Source of the DNA: Methylophaga sp.
GTDB taxonomy: Bacteria; Pseudomonadota; Gammaproteobacteria; Nitrosococcales; Methylophagaceae
Reading direction: 5' to 3'
Assembly: GCA_002706095.1 (NCBI GenBank)
Contig: PAJP01000023.1
Span: 310,001 to 374,000 of the forward strand
Length of the DNA stretch: 64,000 nucleotides
Position numbers and translations under genes: made by a program
Shown: positions 25,357-35,587 of the stretch, one piece after another
Numbering within the stretch: the first letter of the stretch is position 1
How the letters are laid out: each line of letters starts with the position of its first letter
The notes under the pieces: generated by a model
What the model saw: only the letters and a program-made list of their open reading frames with translations
Told to the model about the DNA's origin: nothing
Database searches by the model: none

Positions 25357-28161
25357 GTGGCTGACTACAAACAAACGCTAAATTTACCTGCGACCAAATT
25401 TCCAATGAAAGCTGGTTTGCCTAATCGTGAACCACAAATGCTGGAACATTGGCAAACAATGAACCTTTACGAAAAAATTCGTGAAAAAGCTAAAGGTAGA
25501 CCACAGTTCATTTTGCATGATGGTCCTCCTTACGCAAACGGTGATATTCATATCGGGCATGCGGTAAACAAGATTCTGAAAGATATTATTATCAAGTCCA
25601 AAACGCTGAGTGGTTTTGACGCGCCTTATGTTCCAGGCTGGGATTGTCATGGCTTACCTATCGAGCTGAATGTCGAGAAGAAAGTGGGTAAACCCGGTGT
25701 CAAAGTCACCGCAAAAGAATTCCGTCAAGCATGCCGTGACTACGCGGCGAAACAGGTTGATGGTCAGCGTGAAGACTTTAAACGTTTAGGCGTCTTGGGT
25801 GAATGGGATAACCCATATCTCACTATGGATTACAGCTTTGAAGCTGACATTATTCGTACTCTGGGTGAAATCATCAAACAAGGTCACCTGCATAAAGGGG
25901 TGAAACCTGTTCACTGGTGTGTGGATTGTGGTTCGGCGTTAGCTGAAGCAGAAGTCGAGTATGAAGATAAAACATCGCCAGCAATTGATGTACGCTTTCA
26001 GGTCATTGACCAGGCTGCTTTTGAGCAAGCCGTCGGGGAGTCAGGGCAGGGTAGGGTCAGCTTACCTATCTGGACGACAACACCTTGGACGCTGCCTGCG
26101 AACCAAGCCGTGTCTGTTAACCCTGAATTTACTTACGTACTTTTGCAAGCCGAAGGTGAGCAATTAGTACTGGCTGAGTCTTTGTACGAAGCGGCGCTTC
26201 AGCGCTATGGAATTGAAGCTGAAGTTGTTACACGTTTTAAAGGTGAACAACTGGAAGGTCTGCAATTACAGCACCCATTTTATGATCGCCAAGTGCCGGT
26301 TATTCTGGGTGATCATGTGACAGCGGATGCAGGTACAGGTGCTGTGCATACTGCGCCAGGCCATGGTCAGGATGACTTTGTTGTTGGTCAGAAATACAAC
26401 TTAAAAGTTGATAACCCTGTTGGCGGCAATGGTGTGTTTTTACCTGATACGCCAATTTTTGCAGGCCAATCTGTATTTAAAGCGAATCCAGAAGTTATTG
26501 CCCTTTTAAAAGAGAAAGGCGCTTTGTTGGCACATATCGACATTCAGCATAGCTATCCGCATTGCTGGCGTCATAAAACACCGATTATTTTCCGTGCCAC
26601 GCCACAGTGGTTTGTCAGCATGGACCAGAATGGTTTACGACAAGCCGCTATGAAAGCGATTGCTAATACCGATTGGATGCCAGCTTGGGGCCAAAAACGC
26701 ATTGAAAATATGGTGGAAGGTCGCCCGGATTGGTGTATTTCTCGTCAGCGCACTTGGGGTGTGCCTATTCCATTATTTGTACATCAGCAAACAGGGGAAT
26801 TACATCCTGATACTGAACAGTTGATGGAAACCGTTGCTCAAAAAGTAGAGCAAGAGGGGATTGATGCCTGGTTTGATTTGGAGCCAGAAGCATTACTGGG
26901 GGCGGAAGCTGCTGACTATGAAAAGGTCAGTGATACTTTGGATGTCTGGTTTGATTCCGGTGTGTCTCATGCATGTGTTTTAGCTCGCCGTGATTACCTA
27001 AACCGTCCTGCTGATTTATACCTGGAAGGCAGCGATCAACATCGTGGTTGGTTCCAATCTTCATTGTTGACCTCAGTGGCAACAACCGGTGGAGCGCCTT
27101 ACAAAGCGGCATTAACCCATGGCTTCACTGTCGATGCTAATGGTAAAAAAATGTCTAAATCACTGGGGAATACGGTTTCTCCACAGAAAGTGATGAACAA
27201 TCTCGGTGCGGATATTATTCGTCTGTGGGTCGCTTCAGCTGATTACAGTGGTGAAATGACCGTATCAGATGAAATACTGAAACGCACAGCTGACTCATAT
27301 CGCCGTATTCGTAATACCGCTCGCTACTTATTATCGAACCTTGATGATTTTGACCCCGCAACAAATATGGTGGCCGTGAATGATTTACTACCATTAGATA
27401 GATGGGCATTAGATCGTGCATATCATTTACAACAAGACATTCTTGCTGCTTATGAGAGCTATCAGTTCCATGTGATTTATCAAAAGCTTCATAATTTCTG
27501 TGCGAATGAGATGGGTAGTTTGTATCTGGATATTACTAAAGATCGCCAGTACACCATGCAGACCGATAGCTTAGGTCGACGCTCATCTCAAACGGCTATG
27601 TATCTTATCCTGGAAGCGATGGTTCGCTGGATCGCCCCGATTTTAAGTTTTACAGCCGATGAATTATGGGGATATCTGCCTGGTGAGCATAATGAGTCTG
27701 TATTACTTAATCTTTGGAGTGATGCATTAGCACCATTAGATAAGGAAACAGCGTTTGATCTGCCATTTTGGAATCAAGTATTCAATGTCAGAGAAGTCGT
27801 CGCCAAAGAGCTTGAGAACCAGCGTAACGCCGGTAACATCAAAGGTGGTCTAACGGCTGAAATTAGTTTGTTCGTTGATGACAGTCTTATGGCGTTATTG
27901 AGCAAGCTAGAGGATGAATTAAAGTTTGTATTGATTACATCCAAAGTCAGTCTTCACCGTTTAGATGATAAAGCAGCCGAGCAAGCAGTCTCGACGAGTA
28001 TGCCTGGGATTTTGGTGGCTATTAAAGCGTCTGAACACAAACGTTGTGAACGTTGCTGGCATCAGGTGGATTCTGTTGGGGAAAATGGTGACCATCCTGA
28101 ACTATGTAGTCGTTGTATTGATAATATCGAAGGAGACGGTGAACAAAGACAGTTCGCCTAG
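25357..28161 (+). CDS. ileS: Isoleucyl-tRNA synthetase
   Basis: Class-I aminoacyl-tRNA synthetase charging tRNA-Ile, 934 residues. It starts with GTG. It has the HIGH motif as HIGHAVNK (about 68-75), the CP1 editing domain with [10 protein letters not shown] and [16 protein letters not shown], the KMSKS motif (about 597-601 in [10 protein letters not shown]) and a C-terminal zinc finger (CERCW, CSRC). The bacterial type, with its C-terminal zinc ribbon, is complete. lspA follows six bases later, a conserved gammaproteobacterial pairing. Confidence 0.97.
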   Translation: MADYKQTLNLPATKFPMKAGLPNREPQMLEHWQTMNLYEKIREKAKGRPQFILHDGPPYANGDIHIGHAVNKILKDIIIKSKTLSGFDAPYVPGWDCHGLPIELNVEKKVGKPGVKVTAKEFRQACRDYAAKQVDGQREDFKRLGVLGEWDNPYLTMDYSFEADIIRTLGEIIKQGHLHKGVKPVHWCVDCGSALAEAEVEYEDKTSPAIDVRFQVIDQAAFEQAVGESGQGRVSLPIWTTTPWTLPANQAVSVNPEFTYVLLQAEGEQLVLAESLYEAALQRYGIEAEVVTRFKGEQLEGLQLQHPFYDRQVPVILGDHVTADAGTGAVHTAPGHGQDDFVVGQKYNLKVDNPVGGNGVFLPDTPIFAGQSVFKANPEVIALLKEKGALLAHIDIQHSYPHCWRHKTPIIFRATPQWFVSMDQNGLRQAAMKAIANTDWMPAWGQKRIENMVEGRPDWCISRQRTWGVPIPLFVHQQTGELHPDTEQLMETVAQKVEQEGIDAWFDLEPEALLGAEAADYEKVSDTLDVWFDSGVSHACVLARRDYLNRPADLYLEGSDQHRGWFQSSLLTSVATTGGAPYKAALTHGFTVDANGKKMSKSLGNTVSPQKVMNNLGADIIRLWVASADYSGEMTVSDEILKRTADSYRRIRNTARYLLSNLDDFDPATNMVAVNDLLPLDRWALDRAYHLQQDILAAYESYQFHVIYQKLHNFCANEMGSLYLDITKDRQYTMQTDSLGRRSSQTAMYLILEAMVRWIAPILSFTADELWGYLPGEHNESVLLNLWSDALAPLDKETAFDLPFWNQVFNVREVVAKELENQRNAGNIKGGLTAEISLFVDDSLMALLSKLEDELKFVLITSKVSLHRLDDKAAEQAVSTSMPGILVAIKASEHKRCERCWHQVDSVGENGDHPELCSRCIDNIEGDGEQRQFA

Positions 28162-28166
28162 AAATT

Positions 28167-28634
28167 ATGCTGAAATGGTTGAATCTTTCTGCTTTGGTGA
28201 TTGTGTTCGATCAACTCAGCAAGTGGTGGGCAAACAGCGCATTGGAGCTTTATCAGTCTATTGCTGTTTTGCCCTTCTTCAATATTACATTGGCTTATAA
28301 CCACGGCGCTGCATTCAGCTTTTTAGCCAGCGAGAGCGGTTGGCAGCGATGGTTTTTCACTGGCTTAGCTGTCGTCGTTAGTATTGTTTTGTTGTTTTGG
28401 CTGAAACGCCTGAAAGCAGATGCAAAACTGGAAGCTATCTCTCTTGCTTTAATACTGGGTGGGGCTTTAGGTAATGTGATTGATCGTGTTATTCATGGTT
28501 ATGTTATTGATTTTCTTGATGTCTACTATGGCACATATCACTGGCCTGCATTCAATGTGGCTGATTCGGCGATTTGTATAGGCGCTATTTTGTTAATTCT
28601 CGATAGCTTCAGAAATAAAACGGAGCAGAAATGA
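28167..28634 (+). CDS. lspA: Lipoprotein signal peptidase (signal peptidase II)
   Basis: Inner-membrane aspartic protease of 155 residues that cleaves prolipoprotein signal peptides after lipid attachment. Four membrane spans are visible. The catalytic Asp residues lie in GNVIDRVIHG and FNVADSAIC, the two signature blocks of the family. It follows ileS by five bases and overlaps hisC by four bases (ATGA). The window encodes several likely substrates: BamD, the Lpp-like protein and the efflux outer-membrane factor. The usual downstream fkpB-ispH genes are absent here. Confidence 0.96.
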   Translation: MLKWLNLSALVIVFDQLSKWWANSALELYQSIAVLPFFNITLAYNHGAAFSFLASESGWQRWFFTGLAVVVSIVLLFWLKRLKADAKLEAISLALILGGALGNVIDRVIHGYVIDFLDVYYGTYHWPAFNVADSAICIGAILLILDSFRNKTEQK

Positions 28635-29725
28635 GTTTTTGTGATCTTGCAGTAAGTGGGGTAGCGCATCTGCAACCCTATATTCCGGGCAAACCGATTG
28701 AAGAGTTACAGCGTCAATATGGTGTCCGTAATGTCATTAAATTAGCCTCAAATGAAAACCCGCTCGGCCCTCCTAAAGCGGCTGTGGCAGCGGTAGCGAT
28801 GGCTGCGAAAGACATGGCCCGCTACCCGGATGGTAATGGTTACGGATTAAAGCTGGCATTAGCTGAAAAACATCAAGTGGCACCTGAGCAAATCACCCTA
28901 GGGAATGGTTCTAATGATGTTTTAGAGTTGATTGCGCGTGCTTTTGCAGGTGCTGGTGATGAAATTATATTTTCAGAGCATGCCTTTGCTGTCTACGCTA
29001 TTGTTACTCAGGTTATTGGCGCGACAGCTGTGGTAACGCCAGCGAAAGATTATGGTTATGATCTGGACGCCATTCATAAAGCCATTAGTCCGCGTACCAA
29101 AATTATTTTTATCGCCAACCCTAACAATCCTACTGGCACGTGGTTAGAGCCTGAAAAAATTAAATTATTTCTAGAGAGAGTGCCGGAAAAAGTGCTGGTT
29201 GTACTGGACGAAGCTTATGTCGAGTATCTGAATATGGAAGAGAATTCAGTGCCTTGGCTTCAGGATTTTCATAACCTTATCATTACTCGAACATTTTCTA
29301 AAGCATATGGACTAGCAGGTTTACGCGTGGGCTATTCCTTATCACACCCCGAAGTTGCCGATCTTATCAATCGTGTCAGACAGCCTTTTAATGTTAGCCA
29401 TTTAGCTCAAGCAGCGGCAGTGGCTGCTCTAGGTGATGAAGCTTATCTCCAACAAAGTCGTGATGTGAATGAAGCGGGTATGAAACAGCTTATTGCTGGC
29501 TTTGAAAAAATGGGTCTGCAATACATTCCTTCCCGAGCCAATTTCATTACAGTCAATGTTCATACTAATGCGTTTGAAGTTTACGATGAGCTGCTATACG
29601 AAGGTGTCATCGTTCGGCCTGTGGCTAACTATGGCTTACCACAGCACCTGCGTGTGAGCATTGGCTTAGCCGAAGAAAATCAACGTTTTCTTGATGCGTT
29701 ATCCACTATTCTGGGTCGTGGTTAA
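28631..29725 (+). CDS. hisC: Histidinol-phosphate/aromatic aminotransferase
   Basis: PLP-dependent class-I/II aminotransferase of 364 residues. Features are ASNENPLGPP near the N-terminus, NPNNPTGTW (about 154-162), DEAYVEY, the PLP lysine in TRTFSKAYGLAGLRVGY (about 219-235) and RPVANYGLP near the C-terminus. It overlaps lspA by four bases and tyrA by one. Its place beside tyrA and aroA matches the second HisC copy of other gammaproteobacteria, which probably works in tyrosine and phenylalanine transamination, although histidinol phosphate remains possible. Confidence 0.93.
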   Translation: MSFCDLAVSGVAHLQPYIPGKPIEELQRQYGVRNVIKLASNENPLGPPKAAVAAVAMAAKDMARYPDGNGYGLKLALAEKHQVAPEQITLGNGSNDVLELIARAFAGAGDEIIFSEHAFAVYAIVTQVIGATAVVTPAKDYGYDLDAIHKAISPRTKIIFIANPNNPTGTWLEPEKIKLFLERVPEKVLVVLDEAYVEYLNMEENSVPWLQDFHNLIITRTFSKAYGLAGLRVGYSLSHPEVADLINRVRQPFNVSHLAQAAAVAALGDEAYLQQSRDVNEAGMKQLIAGFEKMGLQYIPSRANFITVNVHTNAFEVYDELLYEGVIVRPVANYGLPQHLRVSIGLAEENQRFLDALSTILGRG

Positions 29726-30612
29726 TGATTAATCGACTTGCTGTCATAGGCGTTGGGCTGATCGGTGGTTCTCTCGCTTTATCCTTGAAATCAAAAGGGG
29801 CCGTTAATGAAGTTGTCGGTTATTCACGTAGTGATGAAGCCCGACAAGAGGCGCTCTCTCTAGGTATTATAGATAAGGCTGCAGACTCGATTGCTGAGGC
29901 TGTTGTCGATGCCGATGTGGTCTTTGTTGCCGTGCCTATGGGCGCTATGGCATCTGTCTTTGCAGAGATGAGTGAGCATATCAGACCTGAAGCCATCATT
30001 ACTGATGGTGGTAGTGCCAAAGCACAAGTCGTCTCATCAGCGCGAGAGGCTTTGGGCGATAAATTCAAACAATTCGTTCCCGGTCACCCGATTGCTGGTA
30101 CAGAAAAAAGCGGACCAGCGGCTGCATTTGCTACTTTGTATGAAAATCACCGTATTGTGCTGACACCTGTCAGTGAAACAGACTCAGCAGCAACAGCAAA
30201 AATTAAAATGATGTGGCAACTAACAGGGGCAGAAGTCTTTGAAATGAATGTTGAGCATCATGACACCGTGTTAGCCGCTACCAGTCATCTACCTCATGTG
30301 CTTGCCTTCAATTTGGTGGGGATGCTTGCTCAGCGTGATGATTGTGATGAAGTCTTGCGTTATGCCGCCGGTGGCTTTCGTGATTTTTCCCGAATTGCAT
30401 CAAGCGATGCAGTGATGTGGCGAGATATTTGTTTAGGTAACAAACAAGCTATTCTGGATTTACTTGATGAGTTTCATCAAGGGATCAATAAAATCGAACA
30501 AGCGATTAAAGAGGATGACGGTGAGTATCTGGTTGAGGTATTCGAACGGGCAAAGAAAGCGCGAGATAGCCGTTTTGCCGATCCTGATTTGGTCGATAAT
30601 AGTGAAGTATAA
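29725..30612 (+). CDS. tyrA: Prephenate dehydrogenase
   Basis: NAD(P)-dependent enzyme of tyrosine synthesis, 295 residues. The Rossmann start IGVGLIGGSLALSLK (about 8-22) and the conserved GHPIAGTEKSGP (about 119-130) and HHDTVLAATSHLPH (about 178-191) blocks are intact. There is no chorismate mutase domain, so it is monofunctional, unlike E. coli TyrA. The start shares one base with the hisC stop (TAATG). aroA follows after two bases; in Pseudomonas these two enzymes are fused, while here they are separate genes. Confidence 0.95.
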   Translation: MINRLAVIGVGLIGGSLALSLKSKGAVNEVVGYSRSDEARQEALSLGIIDKAADSIAEAVVDADVVFVAVPMGAMASVFAEMSEHIRPEAIITDGGSAKAQVVSSAREALGDKFKQFVPGHPIAGTEKSGPAAAFATLYENHRIVLTPVSETDSAATAKIKMMWQLTGAEVFEMNVEHHDTVLAATSHLPHVLAFNLVGMLAQRDDCDEVLRYAAGGFRDFSRIASSDAVMWRDICLGNKQAILDLLDEFHQGINKIEQAIKEDDGEYLVEVFERAKKARDSRFADPDLVDNSEV

Positions 30613-30614
30613 AC

Positions 30615-31949
30615 GTGGAACCAACTGACGTGTCTAGTGAAACTAATAAACGATATATTGTGCACCCTGGCGGTAAGATCACAGGTCAGGTAAGAGTACC
30701 TGGTGATAAGTCGATTTCTCATCGCTCGATTATGCTTGGTTCCATTGCTGAGGGCACCACGGAAGTAACTGGTTTTTTAGAAGGTGAAGATGCACTGGCA
30801 ACACTGGCCGCTTTCCGTGGTATGGGCGTTGATATTATCGGTCCAGAGAAAGGTAATGTGACTATTCATGGTGTGGGCATGCACGGCCTCAAAGTACCTG
30901 AAACAGCATTAAACCTCGGCAACAGTGGTACATCCATGCGTTTGCTCTCAGGTCTATTGGCAGGCCAAGGCTTTGATGTCACGATGACGGGAGACAAATC
31001 ATTGTCATCGAGACCGATGAAGCGTGTGACGGATCCGCTTGCTCTAATGGGAGCCAATATCGATACCACTGAAGGTAAGCCGCCTTTGACTTTGCATAAG
31101 ACCAGTCATTTGAAAGGCATCGACTATGATTTACCCATGGCCAGTGCGCAGGTGAAATCGTGTTTACTTCTCGCTGGCTTGTATGCTGAAGGTAAAACTT
31201 CAGTAACAGAACCTGCACCAACACGTGACCATACAGAAAGAATGTTGCAAGGTATGGGCTATCAGGTTGAGAAGCAAGGCAGCACAGTTTCAGTTGTCGG
31301 TGGTGGTAAGTTACAAGCAACAAAAATAGATGTACCCGCAGATATCTCGTCAGCCACCTTTTTTATGGTAGCGGCTGCCATCGCTCCAGAGTCAGATATT
31401 ACCCTGGAACATGTCGGTGTTAATCCTACTCGTATCGGTGTTATCAATATCTTACGTGAGATGGGGGCCAACATTACGCTCAGTAATGAAAAAGTCACTG
31501 GTGGTGAACCTGTAGCAGATATTCGTATTCAATATGCGCCACTAAAAGGCATTCAAATTCCTGAAGATCAAGTACCTTTAGCCATTGATGAGTTTCCTGC
31601 TTTATTTATTGCAGCTGCCTGTGCTGAGGGGCAGACCGTCCTCACCGGTGCTGAAGAGTTAAGAGTAAAAGAGAGCGATCGTATCCAAGTTATGGCTGAT
31701 GGCCTAACGATTTTGGGTATTGACGCACAACCCACAGCTGACGGCATTGTTATCAACGGTGGTGTCATTGGTAGTGGTGAAGTAGATAGTCATAGTGATC
31801 ACCGTATTGCTATGTCGTTTGCTATTGCAGGGCTGCAAGCGGGCGGCTCTATTCAGATTAATGATTGTGCCAATGTGGCTACATCGTTTCCGGGCTTTGT
31901 CGAGTTAGCGAATAAAGTCGGCCTGCAGGTTGAAGAAATTGATGACTGA
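30615..31949 (+). CDS. aroA: 3-phosphoshikimate 1-carboxyvinyltransferase (EPSP synthase)
   Basis: Shikimate-pathway enzyme joining shikimate 3-phosphate and phosphoenolpyruvate, 444 residues, starting with GTG. Substrate-binding blocks are [10 protein letters not shown] (about 29-38), GNSGTSMRL (about 102-110), [24 protein letters not shown] and ELRVKESDR. The RDHTE, SAQVK and NPTR set is that of the class-II enzymes (the group containing the Agrobacterium CP4 enzyme). The Gly in NSGTS is retained where CP4 has Ala. It is tightly packed between tyrA and cmk. Confidence 0.96.
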   Translation: MEPTDVSSETNKRYIVHPGGKITGQVRVPGDKSISHRSIMLGSIAEGTTEVTGFLEGEDALATLAAFRGMGVDIIGPEKGNVTIHGVGMHGLKVPETALNLGNSGTSMRLLSGLLAGQGFDVTMTGDKSLSSRPMKRVTDPLALMGANIDTTEGKPPLTLHKTSHLKGIDYDLPMASAQVKSCLLLAGLYAEGKTSVTEPAPTRDHTERMLQGMGYQVEKQGSTVSVVGGGKLQATKIDVPADISSATFFMVAAAIAPESDITLEHVGVNPTRIGVINILREMGANITLSNEKVTGGEPVADIRIQYAPLKGIQIPEDQVPLAIDEFPALFIAAACAEGQTVLTGAEELRVKESDRIQVMADGLTILGIDAQPTADGIVINGGVIGSGEVDSHSDHRIAMSFAIAGLQAGGSIQINDCANVATSFPGFVELANKVGLQVEEIDD

Positions 31950-32607
31950 TATGCCTATTTTAACCATTGATGGACCGAGTGGTTCTGGTAAGGGCACCAT
32001 TGCTCAAATGATGGCCAGAGAATTAGGTTGGCATTATCTAGATAGTGGTGCGATATATCGGGTATTGGCATTTGCTAGTTTAAAACACCAGATTCCAGCT
32101 TCTGACGAAGGCGCCCTTGTGCAGTTAGCGCAACACTTAGATCTTCAATTTGAACTTGATGAAAATGGATTAAAAGTACTTTTAGAAGGGCAAGAAGTCA
32201 GTCAACAAATTCGAACAGAAAAAGCGGGCAATGCCGCATCGAAAGTGGCCGTTATCCCATCTGTCAGAGCGGCTTTATTACAACGCCAACGTGATTTTGC
32301 CCAAGCTCCAGGTCTGGTCACAGATGGTCGTGATATGGGTACTGTGGTCTTCCCTGACGCACAATTTAAAGTGTTTCTAACGGCAAGTGCAGAAGAAAGG
32401 GCGTTAAGACGTCATAAGCAGTTGAAAGAGAAAGGAATTGAGAGTAACCTTTCCGATCTCATTGCAGAAATCTCGGAGCGTGACAAACGCGATAGTGAAC
32501 GCAAAGTCGCGCCGTTATTACCTGCTAAGGATGCTTTGATACTGGATTCTACCGAATTAGGTATTTCTGCAGTATACGAAAAAGTGCGCAGTTATTGTGC
32601 AATTTAA
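31942..32607 (+). CDS. cmk: Cytidylate kinase
   Basis: Kinase phosphorylating CMP and dCMP, 221 residues. The P-loop GPSGSGKGT (about 11-19) is followed by [22 protein letters not shown] (about 133-145) and [13 protein letters not shown]. The ATG at 31942, overlapping the aroA stop by eight bases, is preferred to an in-frame TTG at 31930 because it puts the P-loop at the usual distance from the N-terminus. The aroA-cmk-rpsA-ihfB order is conserved in gammaproteobacteria. Confidence 0.95.
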   Translation: MTDMPILTIDGPSGSGKGTIAQMMARELGWHYLDSGAIYRVLAFASLKHQIPASDEGALVQLAQHLDLQFELDENGLKVLLEGQEVSQQIRTEKAGNAASKVAVIPSVRAALLQRQRDFAQAPGLVTDGRDMGTVVFPDAQFKVFLTASAEERALRRHKQLKEKGIESNLSDLIAEISERDKRDSERKVAPLLPAKDALILDSTELGISAVYEKVRSYCAI

Positions 32608-32717
32608 ATTTTTGGTGCCTGTTCGATTCTTGTCGAATGGGATGTTTAACGATCTCGCATGAGCGAGTGATTAATTAGGTGATCTTGTTTCCTCAACAGG
32701 GTCAAGGATATTTAACA
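32608..32717 (+). promoter_or_regulatory. Structured rpsA leader
   Basis: The 110-base gap before rpsA can fold into at least two hairpins: TTCGA/TCGAA (32622-32637) and CTCGC-ATGA-GCGAG (32654-32667). The ribosome-binding sequence AAGGAT follows. rpsA leaders in gammaproteobacteria are folded targets for feedback by S1 itself; that function is inferred here. Confidence 0.55.
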
Positions 32718-34391
32718 ATGAGCGAAAGCTTTGCTGATCTCTTCGAAGAGAGTCTAAATTCAACTCCAATGCAACCAGGCAAAATTGTTACCGGTACGGT
32801 AGTCAATGTCGGTCCTGATGTTGTTATGGTCAATGCCGGTCTGAAATCAGAAGGCGCTATCCCAGTTTCAGAATTTTTGAACGAAAATGGTGAAGTAACG
32901 GTTTCTGTTGGTGACTTAGTCGATGTATCTCTGGAATCATTGGAAGATGGTTTTGGTGCGACACAATTGTCACGTGATAAAGCGAAAGCTGCCGAAGCAT
33001 GGACTAAATTGGAACACGCGTTTGAAGCGGGTGAAACCGTTATGGGTATCATTTCTGGTAAGGTCAAAGGTGGTTTCACCGTGGATCTGGAAAATATCCG
33101 TGCATTCCTTCCTGGTTCTTTGGTTGATGTTCGTCCAATCCGTGATACTACTCACCTGGAAAATAAAGAACTCGAATTCAAACTGATTAAACTTGATCGT
33201 CCACGTAACAACATCGTTGTTTCACGTCGTGCGATTATGGAAGAAGAAAACAGTGCAGAACGCGAAGCGTTATTAGAAACGCTGGAAGAAGGCAAAGTAG
33301 TTAAAGGTATTGTTAAAAACCTGACTGACTACGGTGCGTTCGTTGATCTGGGCGGCATCGATGGTCTGTTACATATCACTGATATGGCATGGAAACGTGT
33401 TAAACATCCATCTGAAGTTGTTGCTATCGGTGACGAAATCGAAGTTCAAGTACTGAAATTTGATAAAGAACGTGAACGTGTTTCTCTGGGTCTGAAACAA
33501 ATGGGTGATGATCCTTGGAAAGATATCGCTCGCCGTTATCCAAACAGCACACGTATTCACGGTAAAGTCACTAACATTGCTGACTACGGTTGCTTCGTTG
33601 AAATCGAAGATGGCGTTGAAGGTTTAGTTCACATGTCTGAAATGGACTGGACTAACAAAAACGTTCACCCATCTAAACTGGTTCAATTAGGTGATGAAGT
33701 TGAAGTAATGGTTCTGGATATTGATGCAGAACGTCGCCGTATTTCACTGGGTATCAAACAATGCCAGACAAATCCTTGGGAAGAGTTTGCAATGACTCAT
33801 AACAAGGGTGACAAAGTCAGTGGCGCTATCAAGTCAATCACTGATTTCGGTATCTTCATCGGTTTAGACGGTGGTATCGATGGCTTGATTCACTTGTCTG
33901 ATATCTCTTGGGAAGAAGACAACGAAGAATTAATTCGTGACTTCAAGAAAGGTGATGATGTTGAAGCTGTTGTTTTAGCAATCGATCCAGAACGTGAGCG
34001 TATCTCTTTAGGTATTAAACAATTACAAGACGATCCGTTCTCAGCTTATTTAGCTGAAAACCCACGTGGTAGTATTGTTAACGGTAAAGTGACTGCTGTT
34101 GATGCTCGTGGTGCAACTATTGAATTAGCTGAAGGCGTTGAAGGTTATGTTCGTGCTGCGGATATCGCACGTGAACGTGTTGAAGACGCAAGCAAAATTC
34201 TGGCTGTAGGTGATGACGTCGAAGCGAAATTTACTGGTATGTCACGTAAAGACCGCACCTTAACTCTGTCTATCAAAGCGAAAGATGATCAAGAAGAATC
34301 TGAAGCTGTGAAAGAGTACAGTAATGTTTCTGCAGGCAATACAACACTGGGTGATTTGCTGAAAGAACAAATGGATCAGAAAGACAGCTAA
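32718..34391 (+). CDS. rpsA: 30S ribosomal protein S1
   Basis: mRNA-binding ribosomal protein of 557 residues, exactly the E. coli length when the ATG at 32718 is used (AAGGAT lies upstream). An upstream in-frame start at 32679 would add 13 residues and is rejected. Six S1/OB repeats are visible, with repeated [33 protein letters not shown] and [12 protein letters not shown] segments in repeats 3-5. Codon use looks tuned for high expression. An intrinsic terminator follows 21 bases after the stop. Confidence 0.97.
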   Translation: MSESFADLFEESLNSTPMQPGKIVTGTVVNVGPDVVMVNAGLKSEGAIPVSEFLNENGEVTVSVGDLVDVSLESLEDGFGATQLSRDKAKAAEAWTKLEHAFEAGETVMGIISGKVKGGFTVDLENIRAFLPGSLVDVRPIRDTTHLENKELEFKLIKLDRPRNNIVVSRRAIMEEENSAEREALLETLEEGKVVKGIVKNLTDYGAFVDLGGIDGLLHITDMAWKRVKHPSEVVAIGDEIEVQVLKFDKERERVSLGLKQMGDDPWKDIARRYPNSTRIHGKVTNIADYGCFVEIEDGVEGLVHMSEMDWTNKNVHPSKLVQLGDEVEVMVLDIDAERRRISLGIKQCQTNPWEEFAMTHNKGDKVSGAIKSITDFGIFIGLDGGIDGLIHLSDISWEEDNEELIRDFKKGDDVEAVVLAIDPERERISLGIKQLQDDPFSAYLAENPRGSIVNGKVTAVDARGATIELAEGVEGYVRAADIARERVEDASKILAVGDDVEAKFTGMSRKDRTLTLSIKAKDDQEESEAVKEYSNVSAGNTTLGDLLKEQMDQKDS

Positions 34392-34412
34392 TCGTTTTTC
34401 ATATTAAAGATG

Positions 34413-34437
34413 AACCCCTGAATTTTCAGGGGTTTTT
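34413..34437 (+). terminator. Intrinsic terminator after rpsA
   Basis: AACCCCTGAA pairs with TTCAGGGGTT and runs into a T tract. It lies between rpsA and ihfB, so ihfB probably also has its own promoter. Confidence 0.9.
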
Positions 34438-34461
34438 CTCTAATAGATTCAGAAGATTAAA

Positions 34462-34480
34462 ACCAATACTTCATATTGGT
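34462..34480. repeat. Short inverted repeat upstream of ihfB
   Basis: ACCAATA and TATTGGT form a perfect 7-base inverted repeat with a 5-base spacer, 33 bases before the ihfB start. It could be an operator or an mRNA hairpin. No known site is matched. Confidence 0.35.
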
Positions 34481-34512
34481 GTTTAGCGCATTATTCCAGG
34501 AATTTTAAAGAC

Positions 34513-34806
34513 ATGACCAAATCAGATTTGATTGAAGTTTTATCTGAAAAACAATCTCTATTGAATTATCGTGACGTTGAGCTTGCAGTTAAACTCATCC
34601 TAGAGCAGATGAGTGATAGTTTGTCACAAGGAGATAGAATTGAAATTCGCGGGTTTGGTAGTTTTACCTTACATCATCGACCACCACGTGTCGGACGTAA
34701 TCCAAAAAGCGGTGAATCAGTTCAGCTGGATGAGAAATACGTGCCGCATTTCAAACCTGGTAAAGAGTTGCGTGACCGTGTTAACGACGCGGCAGGATAT
34801 CAGTAA
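34513..34806 (+). CDS. ihfB: Integration host factor subunit beta
   Basis: DNA-bending protein of the HU/IHF family, 97 residues, forming a heterodimer with IhfA. The beta-subunit pattern is clear: [13 protein letters not shown] at the start, [20 protein letters not shown] (about 42-61), the intercalating-Pro arm in GRNPKSGE (about 61-68) and [13 protein letters not shown]. It follows rpsA and is five bases from a small Mth938-like gene. Its position after rpsA is conserved in gammaproteobacteria. Confidence 0.96.
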   Translation: MTKSDLIEVLSEKQSLLNYRDVELAVKLILEQMSDSLSQGDRIEIRGFGSFTLHHRPPRVGRNPKSGESVQLDEKYVPHFKPGKELRDRVNDAAGYQ

Positions 34807-34811
34807 CACAG

Positions 34812-35198
34812 ATGAAACTGAGTCAGGAAGCGGTTCACGAATATAACCAAATCCACTCATATACAGAACAGTCAGTGACTGTTCGACATAAAAACACACA
34901 GACATTGACGTCATACGACGCAGCGTTTGTACTGACGCCAAACCAAATATTAGAAAATATAGACGTCAGTGATATCAAAAACTTATCAGCAGACACTCTG
35001 TCTGCCCTAAAAGAGCTGGCTCCGGAAGTCATTATATTTACCTCGGATGCCAGCCTCTCTTTTCCGTTATTACAAGTAGCCGAATATTTTAATAAACAAG
35101 GTATTGGTACTGAGTTTATGTCACGAGCTTCTGCCTGTCATACCTACAATTTACTATTGGTAGAAGATCGTTCTGTAATACTCATTGTTAGTCCTTGA
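34812..35198 (+). CDS. Mth938-like (DUF498) domain protein
   Basis: Cytoplasmic protein of 128 residues of the Mth938/DUF498 fold, the family that includes the mitochondrial complex-I assembly factor NDUFAF3. The core PEVIIFTSDASLSFP (about 74-88) and the later GIGTEFMSRASACHTYN (about 100-116) fit the conserved substrate-pocket positions. It starts five bases after ihfB and is probably cotranscribed. Bacterial function is not established. It is followed by a long intergenic region with the cco promoter. Confidence 0.8.
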   Translation: MKLSQEAVHEYNQIHSYTEQSVTVRHKNTQTLTSYDAAFVLTPNQILENIDVSDIKNLSADTLSALKELAPEVIIFTSDASLSFPLLQVAEYFNKQGIGTEFMSRASACHTYNLLLVEDRSVILIVSP

Positions 35199-35423
35199 AG
35201 TCACACATAAAATAATAAGCCGCAATCCCCCCTGATCTTAACGTCACCGATATTTCTTTTTTTTTGATGAAAGAACATAACTATTTGTTTTTTTAATACA
35301 AAAGCATGTCTGCTTATGGGCATTAAGACTGATTAACTTGACCAGAGATTTTGATCTTAGGAAAATTCCCTGTTACGTGCGGGTGAGGCATTTCACAGCA
35401 CAATGTGCTTTATCACACTACGT

Positions 35424-35437
35424 TTGATCTAGATCAA
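35424..35437. promoter_or_regulatory. FNR/ANR box upstream of ccoN
   Basis: TTGATCTAGATCAA is a perfect match to the FNR/ANR consensus TTGAT-N4-ATCAA. It lies about 150 bases before ccoN and 33 bases before a -10-like TAAAAT. Anaerobic or low-oxygen activation of the cbb3 operon by an FNR homologue is well known in proteobacteria; here it is inferred from the site. Confidence 0.88.
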
Positions 35438-35521
35438 TGTTTTGGTGTGAAGCAAATCAGCTGATTGATGTAAAATTCTAACTGCTTTCAATGTTCATTG
35501 AGGCACGTAGAAAAGGGTCCT

Positions 35522-35550
35522 AATTTTGTTGAGTGATTGACAACAAAATT
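35522..35550. repeat. Perfect inverted repeat in the ccoN leader
   Basis: AATTTTGTTG (35522-35531) and CAACAAAATT (35541-35550) are exact complements around a 9-base loop. It lies 37 bases before the ccoN start and downstream of the putative promoter, so it should form an mRNA hairpin. It lacks a T tract and is not a terminator. Confidence 0.6.
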
Positions 35551-35587
35551 GAGAGAGAGTTTTCCAAAGAGAGAAGGTGTGGTCGCT

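Larger units (their letters stand above)
35199..35587 (+). promoter_or_regulatory. cco operon upstream region (389 bases without a gene)
   Basis: This AT-rich spacer carries an FNR/ANR-type site at 35424-35437 and a palindrome AATCAGCTGATT at 35455-35466. There is also a smaller palindrome AGCACA-A-TGTGCT at 35397-35409 and a -10-like TAAAAT at 35471-35476. A perfect 10-base inverted repeat at 35522-35550 lies close to ccoN. The first 130 bases show only T-rich sequence and nothing I can name. Confidence 0.65.

Noticed and set aside
35199..35330. Small RNA gene in the T-rich spacer after the Mth938-like gene
   Set aside because: T-rich runs are present but no convincing promoter-plus-terminator pair or stable stem.
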